64,000 nt of DNA from assembly GCF_022539665.2 (NCBI RefSeq), contig NC_081333.1:5888971-5952970 (forward strand). The letters are read 5' to 3'. How positions within the stretch are numbered: the stretch's first letter is position 1; each line of letters begins with the position of its first letter. The notes below the pieces were generated by a model. It searched no databases. It was not told where the DNA came from and was given only the letters and a program-made list of their open reading frames with translations. Shown here one piece after another: positions 11,621-22,015 of the stretch. Source of the DNA: Daphnia carinata (Eukaryota > Arthropoda > Branchiopoda > Diplostraca > Daphniidae). A program made the translations under genes and the position numbers.

Positions 11621-13050
11621 GTGCGACGAGTTTGACAACAAAGACACGACACGACACGAGTGGTTTTCGACTGTTCAGCAGAGTGTGAAGGCACCTCCTT
11701 GAACAAAAATTTTCTTCGCGGTCCAAACTACCTCCTAAACCTACTGGGAATAATCTTGCGCTTCCGCAAGCACCAAATTCCCATCAGTAGTGACATCGAG
11801 AAGATGTATCACCAGGTTTTAGTTCCAGAAGAGGACCAAGATGCCTTCCGATTTTTGTACCGATCACCGAACAGCACGTCGCCACCGCTCACCTACAGGA
11901 TGACAGTCCATGTCTTTGGAGCCGTCTCGTCGCCATCAACCTGTTTGTTTGCCCTAAACAAAACAGCCGAAGACAACAGAACGAAATTCCCAGACGCAGC
12001 AGCCAGCGTAAAAAAAAAGCTTTTACGTCGACAACTATCTGGATTCGTTCAACTCGGAAGACAAGGCAATCAAATGGGCCCGCCAGCTAAAGGAACTGTT
12101 GCAGCTGGGTGGTTTTAATCTCACCAAGTGGTCGTCGTCATCAAGAAAGGTCCTAGCAGCGCTTAAACCACTAGGCCTGGCAAATCCAAAACTGGATTTA
12201 GACCTAGACAAATTGCCCATGGATCGTGCCCTGGGGATCCTTTGGGATAGTGAAATCGACGCGTTCACTTTCAAGGTGGGAGAAAGGGTCCAGTTACACG
12301 CCACACCTACAAAAAGAAATCTCGTAAGTGTGGTGGCTACAGTATACGATCCGCTTGGATTCGTTGCTCCAATGGTGTTCGCAATGAAGATGCTGATTCA
12401 AGAGGTATGGCGAGCCAAACTAGATTGGGATGAAGAGCTGCCCGAACCTTTGAAATGCCAATTTCAAAAATGGTGTAAGGGTTTGTCGAACCTAGCACGC
12501 ATCACAATTCCGCGATGCTTAGTAAAGGAAGAGCGCCCAACAACCCAGCAAGTGCACATCTTTGCCGACGCCAGTCAACTAGGGTTTGGTGCAGTCGCAT
12601 GTGTACGAACAACTTACACAAGTGAAAGGGTTGGCGTATCTTTCATCATGGCCAAAACGCACGTCGCGCCGTTAAAACAGCTTTCGATTCCTCGGCTCGA
12701 ACTTCAAGGAGCCGTCGAAGCTTTACACCTGGCCATAATAATTTGCCGTGAGATGAACCTGGATCTGAGCCAAATAACGTTTCACGTCGACTCTCAAACA
12801 GTACAAGCGTCTCGATGTCCAACCATCGTCCGTGGTGAGAACCGCACTTCCACTCCCGTCCTGGCCTGTGGTCTGTGAGTCGGCCGTCAGAATTTCTGAC
12901 AAGTTCTTAGATGGATCCATTCTGCCAATGTCAAATACGAAGTGTTTGTGGGCAACAGAATCGGAAAGATTCTAATGAACACCAACTGTCGACAATGGCG
13001 CCATGTTCCAGGAGTCATGAATCCAGCAGACGTTTACAGTAGAGGATTGG
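11621..13050 (+). pseudogene. BEL/Pao reverse transcriptase and RNase H
   Basis: This is the polymerase part of the same element, in at least three frames. 11660-12118 carries RT fingers and palm (DIEKMYHQV). A change of frame occurs at or near an A9 run (12010-12018), and the catalytic box then reads Y-V-D-N (12024-12035) instead of the usual Y-V-D-D, so the second metal-binding Asp is replaced by Asn. 12099-12878 carries RT thumb and RNase H (FADAS, PRLEL, VDSQ). A further shift near 12800-12940 leads into the RNase H end (WRHVPGVMNPAD). The Asn box plus shifts mean that no active enzyme is encoded. Confidence 0.9.
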
Positions 13051-14819
13051 ATCCCGAGAACCTCAAGGAATTGCAGAAGTTCCACGAAGGGCCAGCCTTT
13101 CTGTTGTTGGAACCTTCATCATGGCCAAAGTGGGATCAGATCGAGCACAATGACCAACAAGATCCCGAAGCCATTCACGTCTACACAATGAAAACGGAGC
13201 CCAGTGACAATGTGATCAACCAGTGCGTAGAATATTATTCAGACAAAGTGCGCCTGGAACGAGTGCTTGCGTGGTGTTTGCGTTTCATTTTAAACTGTTG
13301 TGCCAGAGTGAAGAATTTAAAGTTGACTTCAGGAGAACTGACGCTAGTCGAAACTGAAGCAGCTCTGGCAATGTGCATTCAACGTGCACAAGAAGTGGCA
13401 TACCCCGAAGATGTGTTGTTCTTAAACCGGGGAAAGGAACCGCCATACCGGTCAAAACTCAAACAATTTCGACCATTTATCGACGAACAACACCTGATGC
13501 AAGTGGGCGGGCGAATTGGACAAGCACCTGTCGACTATGTCACAAGACATCCAGTGATTTTACCTCCAGAGAAACGCATCACAAGCTTGATAGTCTGGGA
13601 TGCTCACGTTCGAAATTACCACATGAAGGCCGACCGCTTATTGTGCGAACTTTGAGCAATTTATTGGATAACCTCTGGACGAAGGGTAATCAAGTCCATA
13701 CTCAACAAGTGTATTCCTTGCAAGCGAAGAGATGCACAGCCAGTCACACCACTCATGGCTCAGCTACCCGTCCACCGCATTACGCCTTTCTTGCCTCCAT
13801 TCGCCCATACAGGAGTCGACTATTTTGGACCATTGACTGTCAAAATAGGAGGGAGAGGGCGACGGCACGAAAAAAGATGGATTTGCCTTTTTACGTGCCT
13901 TACAACCCGAGCAGTGCATTTAGAAGTGACTGCTAGCCTCAGTGCAGAGGCATTTTTGTTGGCCTTTTCTCGATTTTCCAGCATAAGGGGAAAGCCAGTC
14001 GTTGTGTATAGTGACAACGGCACAAATCTTGTAGCTGGAGAAAAGGAGTTGAAAGAGGCAGTCGAAGAATTAAACAACAGCAAAGACTACCTGGAAGCAC
14101 AGTTCACTTGTCGGCACATCGAGTGGCGTTTTTCCCCGCCGAGTGGACTTCATTTTGGAGGAGTTTGGGAGAGGCTCGTGCAATCGTGCAAAAGAGCTAT
14201 GAAAGTGACCCTAGGAAATAGTGTCGCCAGTGATCAAGTCTTAAGTACTGTCGTGGCTGAAGTAGGGGCATTGCTCAATGCACGACCACTAAGTCATCTC
14301 AGCGTAAACCCCGAAGATCCTGACCCTCTCACTCCAAATCATTTCCTACACGCCAGACCAATGCCGTACATCCCGCTGGCGTATGTCGATCTTAACAACA
14401 CGGACATCTCGAAAAACCAGTTTCTACATAGTCAACTCATTGTCAACCACTACTGGAAAAGATGGATCACCGAATGTCTACCTTACCTCACCGAAAGAAA
14501 ATAATGGGCCAAGAATCACAAAAACATCGAAGTGAACGATATTGTACTCGTTGTCGATCCATTAAACCCTCGGGGGCAATGGCCATTGGGAAAGGTAGTC
14601 GAAATTTTACCTAGCACGTCCGACAATGTAGTACGTGTAGCTAAAGTAAAAATTTCCGGCGCAAACAATACCTTAACTCGTCCCGTGACTAGATTATGCG
14701 TGTTGTTAACGCAAAACGAAATCACATCTGGAACGGGCCAGCCACTGCCAAACTCGCTTAAATGCGAAAAGGAAGAAAAAACAATCCATCCAAATACCGT
14801 AATTGACAATTCACGTTAG
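13051..14819 (+). pseudogene. BEL/Pao integrase, broken
   Basis: The N-terminal zinc-binding region is split by a frame change near 13650-13755. The core frame (13755-14504) keeps the D,D,E triad: Asp at 13818-13820, Asp in YSDNGTN at 14013-14015, and Glu in VWERLV at 14169-14171. Features typical of BEL/Pao follow (ARPLSHLS, LTPNHFL). An in-frame TAA at 14502-14504 cuts off the basic C-terminal domain, which continues in the same frame to 14819 (DIVLVVD, RGQWPLGKV). Integrase would join element DNA to the chromosome. The catalytic core looks intact but is not linked to a readable polyprotein. Confidence 0.9.
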
Positions 14820-15046
14820 GTTGTCAAGGACCGCCGACCAGTAGACACTTTTTCAATTGCCAAAGGGTAAATGTAAATTATTCTTTCGAGCGTCGTCTGC
14901 CACCTTGTGAAATCTTCAGTCAAGCAGTGCCAGTCGACCTCTCAAGTGTCCCAACTTTGTAGTGTCTCGAACCTGTGCCGAACAAATTGTGTCAAACTAA
15001 GTGCCAGTGATTCTTCCCATCGACAATCAAACAAGTGACAAAGAAA
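14820..15046. other. spacer after pol
   Basis: Short gene-free stretch between the integrase end and a second gag-like frame. It has no LTR-like end or poly-purine tract that I can place. Confidence 0.5.
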
Positions 15047-15626
15047 ATGAAAATAGTGGACATCACAGAGATTGAAAATCGCCAAATGGAGCTATTGGCC
15101 CAACTCAAAGTCACAATCCACGGCTTTGAAGAGGAAGAAAAAGAGGCCTGGAATTTGTTGACCTTTAGACTCTAGTGCGGTGCAACAAACCATAAGTGAA
15201 ATAGTTTCCACTCGGAACTCGAAGATTAAGTTGCTCTGTGAAGAGCTTATGAAAATTGGCTCACCACGCTATCCCCCGAGGCAAGAATCGCCACCACCGA
15301 CGCCCACTCTTCCGCCACCTACGGTCACCGCCCCGCGGTTCACCCCGTCGGTGCCGTGTTTTGTCGACCATGTAGGACTCGTACTGCCCAACAACAACGA
15401 TCGGTTCGAGGTGTTTATCGAAAAAATGACGGCCACTGAACGGGCAAAATTGATTGCCCGGCGCTCGCTATGTTTTCGTTGCTGGAAAAGGGGGGACTTC
15501 GTCGGGGAACAGAAGCATGTCGGGGCCAACTGTACCCACGTTCGACACTGCTTCCACTGCAACAGCCCTACCCACCATCAATTGCTGTGTTGGGCCAGCT
15601 TCGTCACTCGTCAGAGTGAACAATAA
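15047..15626 (+). pseudogene. second CCHC gag-like fragment
   Basis: An ATG at 15047 starts a charged helical peptide (IENRQMELLAQL) that stops near 15175. In another frame, 15180-15626 gives a proline-rich linker and two Cys/His knuckles (CFRCWKRG, then CFHCNSPTHHQLLC). The motif ER..LI.RRSLCF before the knuckles is typical of BEL gag. The fragment therefore reads as a BEL gag with the capsid core missing and one frame change. It may be the start of a second, internally deleted BEL copy, or a captured ORF after pol. RNA binding is the expected role of the knuckles. Confidence 0.6.
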
Positions 15627-16085
15627 ATTGTTTGTGGTCGACATTGTTCCACCTTTGGGTCGAAATTCTCCTCGTTTTTCTTTGTTGTTTCTTTGAATGT
15701 TGTTTGTCGAAGCGACAAACAAGGGCCCGCTGTCACCGATTTAATCGGTGGGGGTAGGACCCGGTAGAGGGCTCCCTTATGTTGTCGACCTTCTTTTGTT
15801 TTCCTTTTTTTTGGTTTCTTGGGGGCATACGTGGTTCGACTGCCCCAGTTACAATTTTAAGTTCGTTGTAAGTTGTCCAACAGTTCCTTTCAGGGCTGTT
15901 AAAATTTGTACTCATCTAGAAGTCTTCCTTTTGCCCACTGTCAGTCGACAATCTCGTCGAAAGCCCCTTGTACAACAAAGTATCCCCTCGGTGTGTTCAA
16001 TAAATTATTGCAAACCTCCCTCGTCTCATTTTTGTACAAAAGGGGAAATTAGGCTCTAAGACTGACTAAATTAAAGCTATTGCTA
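15627..16085 (+). promoter_or_regulatory. LTR-like 3' region with poly(A) signals
   Basis: This region follows the gag-like fragment and holds two perfect small hairpins (ttgtcgaagcgacaa near 15706; ccgatttaatcgg near 15737) and AATAAA signals at about 15622 and 15998. It looks like the end of an LTR element. No matching upstream LTR is in the window, so the boundaries are a guess. Confidence 0.35.
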
Positions 16086-16089
16086 CTCT

Positions 16090-16677
16090 CTATTTTCGAG
16101 ATACGCAACAGGCGTAAACGCGAGTTGCTGCTACGAGCTCGTGAAAATCTTTGAATTCCTTATATCTGACCTTAGCTTGCAATTTTGAATCCAATCCTTC
16201 GATAAATTTCTGCATGAGAATAACTGCGAAAGATTTTTCCATATAACCATCAGGATATGCCTTTTTAAAAATTTCCTGTAGACGATGAGCATAATCCACA
16301 ATTTTTTCTCCAGGTTTACGTTTAGCTTTATTGAATTTCTTAATGTATACATCAACATTTTCATCCCCGTGGAAGTGATCGAACAAAGCCGTTTTAATGG
16401 AACCATAGTCGTATGGATGTTTTTTAATTAAGGTTTGTATGAGTGAAAAAGCTTTATCTGTTAATTTTGCACGCATCATCTGAATAATTTTCCCTTCAGA
16501 CCATCCTGCCCCATCAACTATAATCTCAAAAGATTCTAGCCAAGAGTCAAAGCGAGAAATTGGACTACCGGAGAAGGGAGGAAGTAATTGCAATCGTGAA
16601 AAGGTATGCTGGTTGTTTTGTAAATCATTTAAATCGTTAACTGTAGCTGCCCTGGTAGGGGAATAAGAGTAAGTCAT
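16090..16677 (-). CDS. Gypsy-type Gag capsid domain, truncated
   Basis: Reading leftward from an ATG at 16677, the frame encodes a Retrotrans_gag-type capsid: LLPPFSGSP, a tryptophan-containing helix (FDSWLESF), YIKKFNKAK, a major-homology-like region (GEKIVDYAHRLQEIF), and FIEGLDSKLQ. The frame is open far upstream (to 17583), but that part overlaps a more protein-like frame. It ends near 16090, shortly before LTR-like sequence of another element, and no zinc knuckle, protease or pol follows. The element was therefore cut off here, by insertion or rearrangement. Role: virus-like particle assembly. Confidence 0.8.
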   Translation of the reverse strand: MTYSYSPTRAATVNDLNDLQNNQHTFSRLQLLPPFSGSPISRFDSWLESFEIIVDGAGWSEGKIIQMMRAKLTDKAFSLIQTLIKKHPYDYGSIKTALFDHFHGDENVDVYIKKFNKAKRKPGEKIVDYAHRLQEIFKKAYPDGYMEKSFAVILMQKFIEGLDSKLQAKVRYKEFKDFHELVAATRVYACCVSRK

Positions 16678-16793
16678 ATTGTTGCTAAAAAAAGTTATAG
16701 GGGAGTTCGGAGCTCTGCGATGGGGAGACTGTGCGGTGTCCGGAATGCGGTTTGAAACTGGCCGGGATTCGCCAATATTGTTGTCGGTCAGTT

Positions 16794-17699
16794 TTATCGA
16801 CGGTTTTGGAATCGTAGTCGTTCTGTCTGGCGCTTGTCTACCTGCTGTGATGATGTCGGACAAGTTGGGGTGATCTCCAGCTCTTCCTGGGTCTCCGGAA
16901 TGGACGATAGCAACTGTTTCAATTGTTTGGCAGTCTGGGTGAGGACGTTTTTGATGATGGTCGATAGCTGCTTGCGGCACGGTCTTGCCACTCTCCGGAA
17001 GTGGGTCAATCTTTTCCCGAGGAGTATCAGTTCGGGTAACAGTGATTCCAAGCTGGTGATTGATTGTAGTTTCCTTATGAACGAGAGTAGGTTTAGTATG
17101 GCCGTGAGAAGAGTCAGCTGGAAGTCCAACAAGGTTTTCTCCAGGTGGATCAAGAATTCGAACGTTTCCAGGATGAGAAACTCGTATTGCCTCTCCTCTT
17201 CGCTGACTTGCGTCGTCGCTCTCGGCACAAAGCCGAAGAGGGTCGTGTCCTTCGCTGGTACGAGCGTCTGTAGTTCCTCTATGCTGTACGTTTGTCCTAA
17301 CAGGAACGTCGTAAACTGCCTCGCATACGTCGTAAAGGACGTCGTCAACTCGAACGCCTGTTGATCCGCCTTCCGCGTCTTCCGCTTTATCTGCCCGCTG
17401 GCCCTCATTTCTTGAATCGCAGCTAAGTATTTCAGGAATATTGTTGGCGTCTCCACGTCCGTCAGCAACTGCGGTTTGCCCAGGGGGCGGTCCCTCAGCC
17501 CGAAATCGTTCAGCAGCCGGTTCAGATGGTCCCAAATTTTCGGGTCGTGTGACTGGAAGTCCAACACCCTCTCCTTCAGGCACTTGAGTGCTAATATCAG
17601 GGACGGAATCGGACTCGACGGCGTCGGAAATACTTTGGATGGATTGCTCTGGATCTCGTGGTATAGGTGATGGAGACTAAAGTTGAGGTGATCGTCCAT
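16794..17699 (-). CDS. 301-codon ORF between leader ORF and gag
   Basis: The ATG at 17699 overlaps the end of the preceding 199-codon frame in a different frame. The protein is leucine-rich and predicted helical (HLEKTLLDFQLTLLTAILNL, about residues 183-202), with no domain I recognise. It ends at 16794, about 117 bp before the likely gag ATG (16677). It overlaps for 790 bp a second long frame that runs into gag. Either this is an N-terminal Gag segment displaced by an indel, or the element expresses several ORFs before capsid. Length and composition favour real coding over a shadow. Confidence 0.55.
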   Translation of the reverse strand: MDDHLNFSLHHLYHEIQSNPSKVFPTPSSPIPSLILALKCLKERVLDFQSHDPKIWDHLNRLLNDFGLRDRPLGKPQLLTDVETPTIFLKYLAAIQEMRASGQIKRKTRKADQQAFELTTSFTTYARQFTTFLLGQTYSIEELQTLVPAKDTTLFGFVPRATTQVSEEERQYEFLILETFEFLIHLEKTLLDFQLTLLTAILNLLSFIRKLQSITSLESLLPELILLGKRLTHFRRVARPCRKQLSTIIKNVLTQTAKQLKQLLSSIPETQEELEITPTCPTSSQQVDKRQTERLRFQNRR

Positions 17700-18196
17700 T
17701 CACTGGGCTTTTCTTTTGGAAGAAGCATAAAAGAGTACTCGAGAGGAGACCAGCCTTTGATTCGCTTTTCGTAGGTGATTTTTGGAGGAGAAAGACGAGA
17801 AAAGAACTTAGCATAAACCGATCGTGGACGTTGAGTGGCTGCAGCAGTAGATTTAGCACGTGCACCAATTGTTTTAGTGGTGGGTTTAACGAACGGAGCC
17901 ACTTCCTCATAAGCAGGATTCGACCGTAGTTTACTTAACTGAGTATTATCTGTCTGCACTCTAGGTTTCAAAACGGGAGAAGCAGATTTCTTAACGGCTT
18001 CAGTTTCTGCTTCTGACGCTTTACAGCCCTGAACTTTGTCTAACGTGGACGAAGGGCGATCGGATAGTTTCTCAAAATCAATTAACTTAGCAACCGTTTC
18101 GTCGGAGATTTGTACCACTGGCGTTAGGGGAACAAGGGGGGTGGTTACAGGCGGGCGAGGTATCTTAGGTCCGCCATAAATAACATCATCCGTCAT
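17597..18196 (-). CDS. first ORF after the Gypsy LTR
   Basis: The ATG at 18196 is 20 bp beyond the primer-binding site, where the first ORF of an LTR element is expected. The 199-codon product starts MTDDVIYGGPKIPRP, is rich in Pro, Ser and Lys, and then becomes basic (about residues 120-165). Its last 34 codons overlap the next ORF in another frame, and the terminal Arg-rich stretch may be a frame artefact. It is unrecognised by domain; it may be the N-terminal matrix-like part of Gag. Confidence 0.55.
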   Translation of the reverse strand: MTDDVIYGGPKIPRPPVTTPLVPLTPVVQISDETVAKLIDFEKLSDRPSSTLDKVQGCKASEAETEAVKKSASPVLKPRVQTDNTQLSKLRSNPAYEEVAPFVKPTTKTIGARAKSTAAATQRPRSVYAKFFSRLSPPKITYEKRIKGWSPLEYSFMLLPKEKPSEWTITSTLVSITYTTRSRAIHPKYFRRRRVRFRP

Positions 18197-18215
18197 TGTG
18201 GTTGAGTTCGAGAAA

Positions 18216-18227
18216 CCGCTGCCACCA
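18216..18227 (-). promoter_or_regulatory. primer-binding site of the Gypsy element
   Basis: On the minus strand the sequence TGGTGGCAGCGG lies 3 bp inside the LTR edge. Its complement ends in CCA, as a tRNA 3' end does. Position and form fit a minus-strand priming site. The tRNA species was not identified. Confidence 0.7.
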
Positions 18228-18230
18228 TAA

Positions 18231-18961
18231 TGTAAAGCATCTTCCCGTGTGGGAAGACTTTACGAATTAAGACAAATAAAAGATATTGAACTCAGAAGGC
18301 GTTTTACCCACAATGACGTATGTGTTTATTATAAGCTAAGACACAAGGATTAAGAAGACAAGAGAGCAAAAGATAAGAAGGAACATTCGGGAAAACGAGT
18401 TAAAAGGAAGAACAAATAGACAGGGGTCTTACCGTGAACTCACGAGTGAAAGAATGGAAGAAAAACGACACGAGGCGAACCTGGATTTCGGCTTCCACAC
18501 GAGCGGTACACAACAAGAGTTCAGAAACGTAGGAATTTGACAATCAATGTCCGGAATAGCTCGGAACAAGAACGAATTCTAACTCAAAGTTTAGGCAATG
18601 AAACATTAAGCAAAGTACAATACTACTCAATAAAGCGGGGAAGATTGACTTAAGGCAACTATTTGGCACGGCTGCAGCTACTTGTCTGATTTCCGTCAAC
18701 TGCTAGGTTTATCACGAAACTTTGCATACTGCAAAAGTGGCGTGATTGGGCGGAACTTGTGCATTCACGCAGCAGCCAATTAAACGATGCCGTTTGATGT
18801 GGCGTGATGTTGAGGGCGTATCGTCTGCGTGAGTCAGCTGCAGGTGTTCATTTGGGTCAGCTGCACTGCGTATATAGTGTTGCAATTGCCATGTCCAGAC
18901 TTGCGTTTACTACTGAAGCAAAAGCGAGAAAAGTTAAAGTAATATGTTCGGCTTCGTTACA
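18231..18961 (-). mobile_element. 5' LTR of the Gypsy-type element
   Basis: This 731-bp block starts TGTAAAG and ends GTTACA, giving inverted TGTAA/TTACA ends. It contains a TATA-like box (about 18868-18876) and, on the minus strand, an AATAAA near 18330. A related 657-bp LTR lies at 37111-37767 with the same ends (tgtaaagc.tcttccc and ggcttcgttaca). The right edge meets a coding exon of the FLYWCH gene without spacer, so the element inserted into that exon. The matching 3' LTR is missing. Confidence 0.8.
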
Positions 18962-19670
18962 GAAGAATGCCTCTTGTACGTAAAAAAATGGGTCATCCTT
19001 TCTAGGGTTAGGCGGCAAACATTTCGATCGTTGGTATCTGCATGAAAAAAAAAACTATTAAGGTAAGTTATTTCATTAATAATTCAGTAATTACCTTAAG
19101 CGTCGAGTAGCATTATCGATGTCAGGCATTTCCCTCCCTGCAATTCCCGATTTATTTTTTATCTCTTCGATTATGATTTGGCTCGGTGCTTTGAATTTTT
19201 CCGTCACACATGTCTTTTTAGCATTTTTGAAGATTGAAACCTAATGCAATACATTTTTAATCAGAAAATGCATTCTTAGTTTTTATTTAAATTTATGCTT
19301 ACCCTCCTGTGGTTTCCGTAATCTGGTGGATGGTTGTGATTAACTCCGGCGGTGTTGTGTGGCTTTTCCTGGAAATCTTGCTGGTCATAGTGATCAAAGA
19401 AATTGCTGGAACTGGAAATTTTTTGGGTCACTGTTGCTTTGCAAGGGTCCTTAGCAGGACGTGAACTACAGCGCCAAGTACATAGTGTCCTGCTGATCTT
19501 TTTCTCGTAAAACAATAACCTTTGAAATACAAAAAGGTTAAGTGGTATTTTTAACGGAAAAGGAACTAAAATTAATTACCCAATCCATTGGTTAGTTTAA
19601 CCTTTCCCTTGTTTGAACCTTCCTTGTGAATCTTTAAATTTGGCTGCGTTGGCACTTCAAATGAAGATTC
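18962..19670 (-). pseudogene. FLYWCH zinc-finger exons, cut by LTR
   Basis: Four exons read leftward: 19670-19580, 19519-19303, 19240-19095 and 19037-18962, each with GT..AG borders and introns of 57-62 bp. Exon 19519-19303 has the FLYWCH pattern: LLFYEKK, a Trp-Arg-Cys (TWRC), CKATV, and the closing HNHPPD. Exon 19240-19095 continues in phase with the basic, helical tail typical of these proteins (IIIEEIKNK). Exon 19037-18962 also continues in phase (FFYVQEAFF) and then stops at the LTR. One junction (19580/19519) is off by one base, so an indel or different acceptor is needed. FLYWCH proteins bind DNA and are often transposon-derived. The rest of the gene is not found beyond the LTR. Confidence 0.7.
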
Positions 19671-19730
19671 CTATAAAAGGGAAAAGTTTTGATGAAAAGC
19701 AATACAATTCGATTAGTAAATGAAATTTAC

Positions 19731-20414
19731 CTCCAGTATGGACTCAATTGGTTCCCCAGGCGGTTCAGGCCGTATACCGTCATTCTCATGAGCTCGCCTA
19801 GGAACGGTTGTTTGAGTAGGAGAGACTGGAATCGGAAGCAATGGATCAGCTCTGCGGACTTGGCCATGTCGTCTTCGGCGTGGTGGGGCAACAGGTGGAG
19901 TACCAGTAGGAGACCTAAGTACAGAGGTTAATAGAAAAATAGAAGAAATTAAATTTTCTAATGGAGAAAGACGACTAGTTGGTGTGATTCGAGGGGAAGA
20001 GTGTGGTGGGTCATCCTTATCCGACGCAACAGGTTCATTCTTGCGCCTTTTTGCGACATGTGAAGGGTCAAGGGTCTCCCTGCGCTTCAAATTTCTCTTT
20101 GGACGCCCAGTAATTACACCATCAACTTCCACGCAAGCACTAGGAACCGGCGCCGCTTCACTGGCATGTTCTACACCACTAGCACCGGCCTCCTCACGGG
20201 CACCTTCAACTTTATCAGCATCTTCAATACCAGTGCACTTAGCACAATGGTAGCTGATAGAGAAGTCTTTCCAGGTAGGTGAAACACCTCTATGAAAAAT
20301 CACTCCGCAACAGGCCCGATGGACTGGGACTTGACACACAAGACAGCAACAGAATTGTTTCTTAACGGAAACAACAGTATCGCAGCGAGAACAACGATTA
20401 TTAGATGGAGCCAC
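19731..20414 (-). CDS. PHD-like zinc-finger exon
   Basis: This is the upstream exon of the same minus-strand unit; its donor at 19730 (GTAAAT) leads in phase to the exon at 19670. The product begins with a Cys/His array of PHD or related C4HC3 type: CSRC, then CLVC, VPVHRACC, and YHCAKC within about the first 60 residues. Two basic nuclear-localisation-like stretches follow (RPKRNLKRRE, KRRKNE), then a proline-rich region. PHD fingers usually read histone tails; here a second role in protein contact is equally possible. No in-frame ATG opens the frame (a GTG at 20414 follows a stop), so the true start is in an upstream exon that I could not place. Confidence 0.65.
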
Positions 20415-21885
20415 GATAGTAGCTTAAGACCAAAACAAAGACTATTACCTTTTCAGGAACCAACACTTCTATTTTATACGGCTCATGTTGTTTGAAGGAG
20501 GAGCCATTGCGTCACATGCATCACCTGTCCACTGCATTGTCCCTTTGTTGCTCACCGCAGAATATCTTATTCTCGAGGGAAAACTCTAAGCTCAGGTATT
20601 TCCTCAACCCCGCCATACCTTTCAAGTTTAAACCTTAAACCACAAATGATCCCTTGTTTATATCCGCTTTATCATCCGCCTCCAGAAGAAAGTCTATCTG
20701 TACTTGTACTGATTTCCGATTCATTTGTAACCAAGCATGATTCATCCTCTTCCATAAACCATGCAATGCAGATATCTATATATAATTCTAATATATGTTA
20801 ACTTTTTCCTAAAAATGAATATAATTATTAATATCGTTATTAAAACTGTTGAAGTAAAGAAAACATATTCATTAGCAAAATTATATTCTTGCTCACAAAT
20901 ACTGGGGAAAGGAAAAATAAAAAGAGCATATAAGGTGTAATAGTATAATTAAAGTTGTTGTTCACAGTTACATCTGTATTTAAATTTCATTCGGGAACTG
21001 AAAATATTCTTGACTCTATGCCAATTACCCTGATAGACGGGATTCGCCTTGCAAGGAGTTTCACACAGCAAGATTTCGTTCTGGTTTTATCAAACCATTT
21101 TTGCCAACACTGCTTCCACAATTGTTAGGTAACATTCCATTCATCCTTGTCACCCCTATCATGCAGGTATTTATTTTGTTTGCGTAATTGTTTTATAAAA
21201 ATAGTGGGGCAACAGCTGAACGGGTAAACTTGCCAGCTTTCTTCATCTATGCATTTCTCTTGACTGGATTTCTTTATCAGTTCCTCTGACTTCAACCGCT
21301 TCTTCCACCGTCAACATTTCGGAATTTGCAGTAGAGCCAAGACAAAGTTGGTTTGAACAACTTCTAAATTATTTTATTTTTCCAGTTAATGGTTTAACAC
21401 ATTTTATTTTTAAGTATTTCAATATGGTCTGTTAGTAGATGGAGGTTTACGGGGAACTAATTCCATACTCAGAACAGCAGTGGCTATAAAATAAAAATTT
21501 GTTGATTATTATATATATTTTAATATTGTATGCTTACCTGTTCGTTAAAACTTGTTCATTCAATGTTTCTTCTCTCTTGATATGGAGGATATTGGCAATC
21601 ACTCTTCTACGAGTTTGTCTTTCTCCCACAATATGTTTTTTTGCGAATCTCAGACATTTTAGATGACTTAACGAGTACGCAGAGCTCCCAACGGCTAATA
21701 AGCTTCGCACTTGTCACTAATAACCTGCAATCAGAATATGTTGAAACAAAAACAACACAACAAAGCCTTTGTAGAAAGCAGAGCCGGCCTAGCAGACGCT
21801 ATGTTGTCATGACAATGTAAACATAACAATATTGCCAGACACTGTAGCCGATTTGTAAAGTAAAAAATGTTTTTTTTATGATTGT
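20415..21885. other. mostly non-coding; possible terminal exons (-)
   Basis: AT-rich DNA. At about 21670-21540 (-) a basic exon-like frame (RQTRRRVIANILHI) ends at a GT donor. After a short intron with a TTTTATAG acceptor, a second piece (21490-21437) stops and is followed by AATAAA. The phase across this junction does not give a clean protein, so I only note it as a possible 3' gene end. Confidence 0.3.
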
Positions 21886-22015
21886 AAACTAGTAACGTTG
21901 GGCCCGTCCAGGGCCGGGGTATAGGTGGCGCTAGCGTATCCTTACGCTATTTCTAAGAAAATGATTCCACTCCATTTTTTCGCCCGTCTACTTTTAATTT
22001 TTTTTGGCAATCAAG
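21886..22015 (+). repeat. SINE-tail-like block
   Basis: Shares aactagta, ggcccgtcc and the spacing to a ccgtct.. segment with the tail of the SINE-like repeat at 3903-4040. It lies directly before the 19-bp minisatellite, whose core (cccgtc) may have grown out of it. Confidence 0.4.

Noticed and set aside
16794..17583. N-terminal half of the 497-codon frame (16090-17583) as Gag
   Set aside because: More protein-like coding lies in the overlapping 301-codon frame, and an ATG at 16677 fits the capsid start; kept only as a possible overprint.
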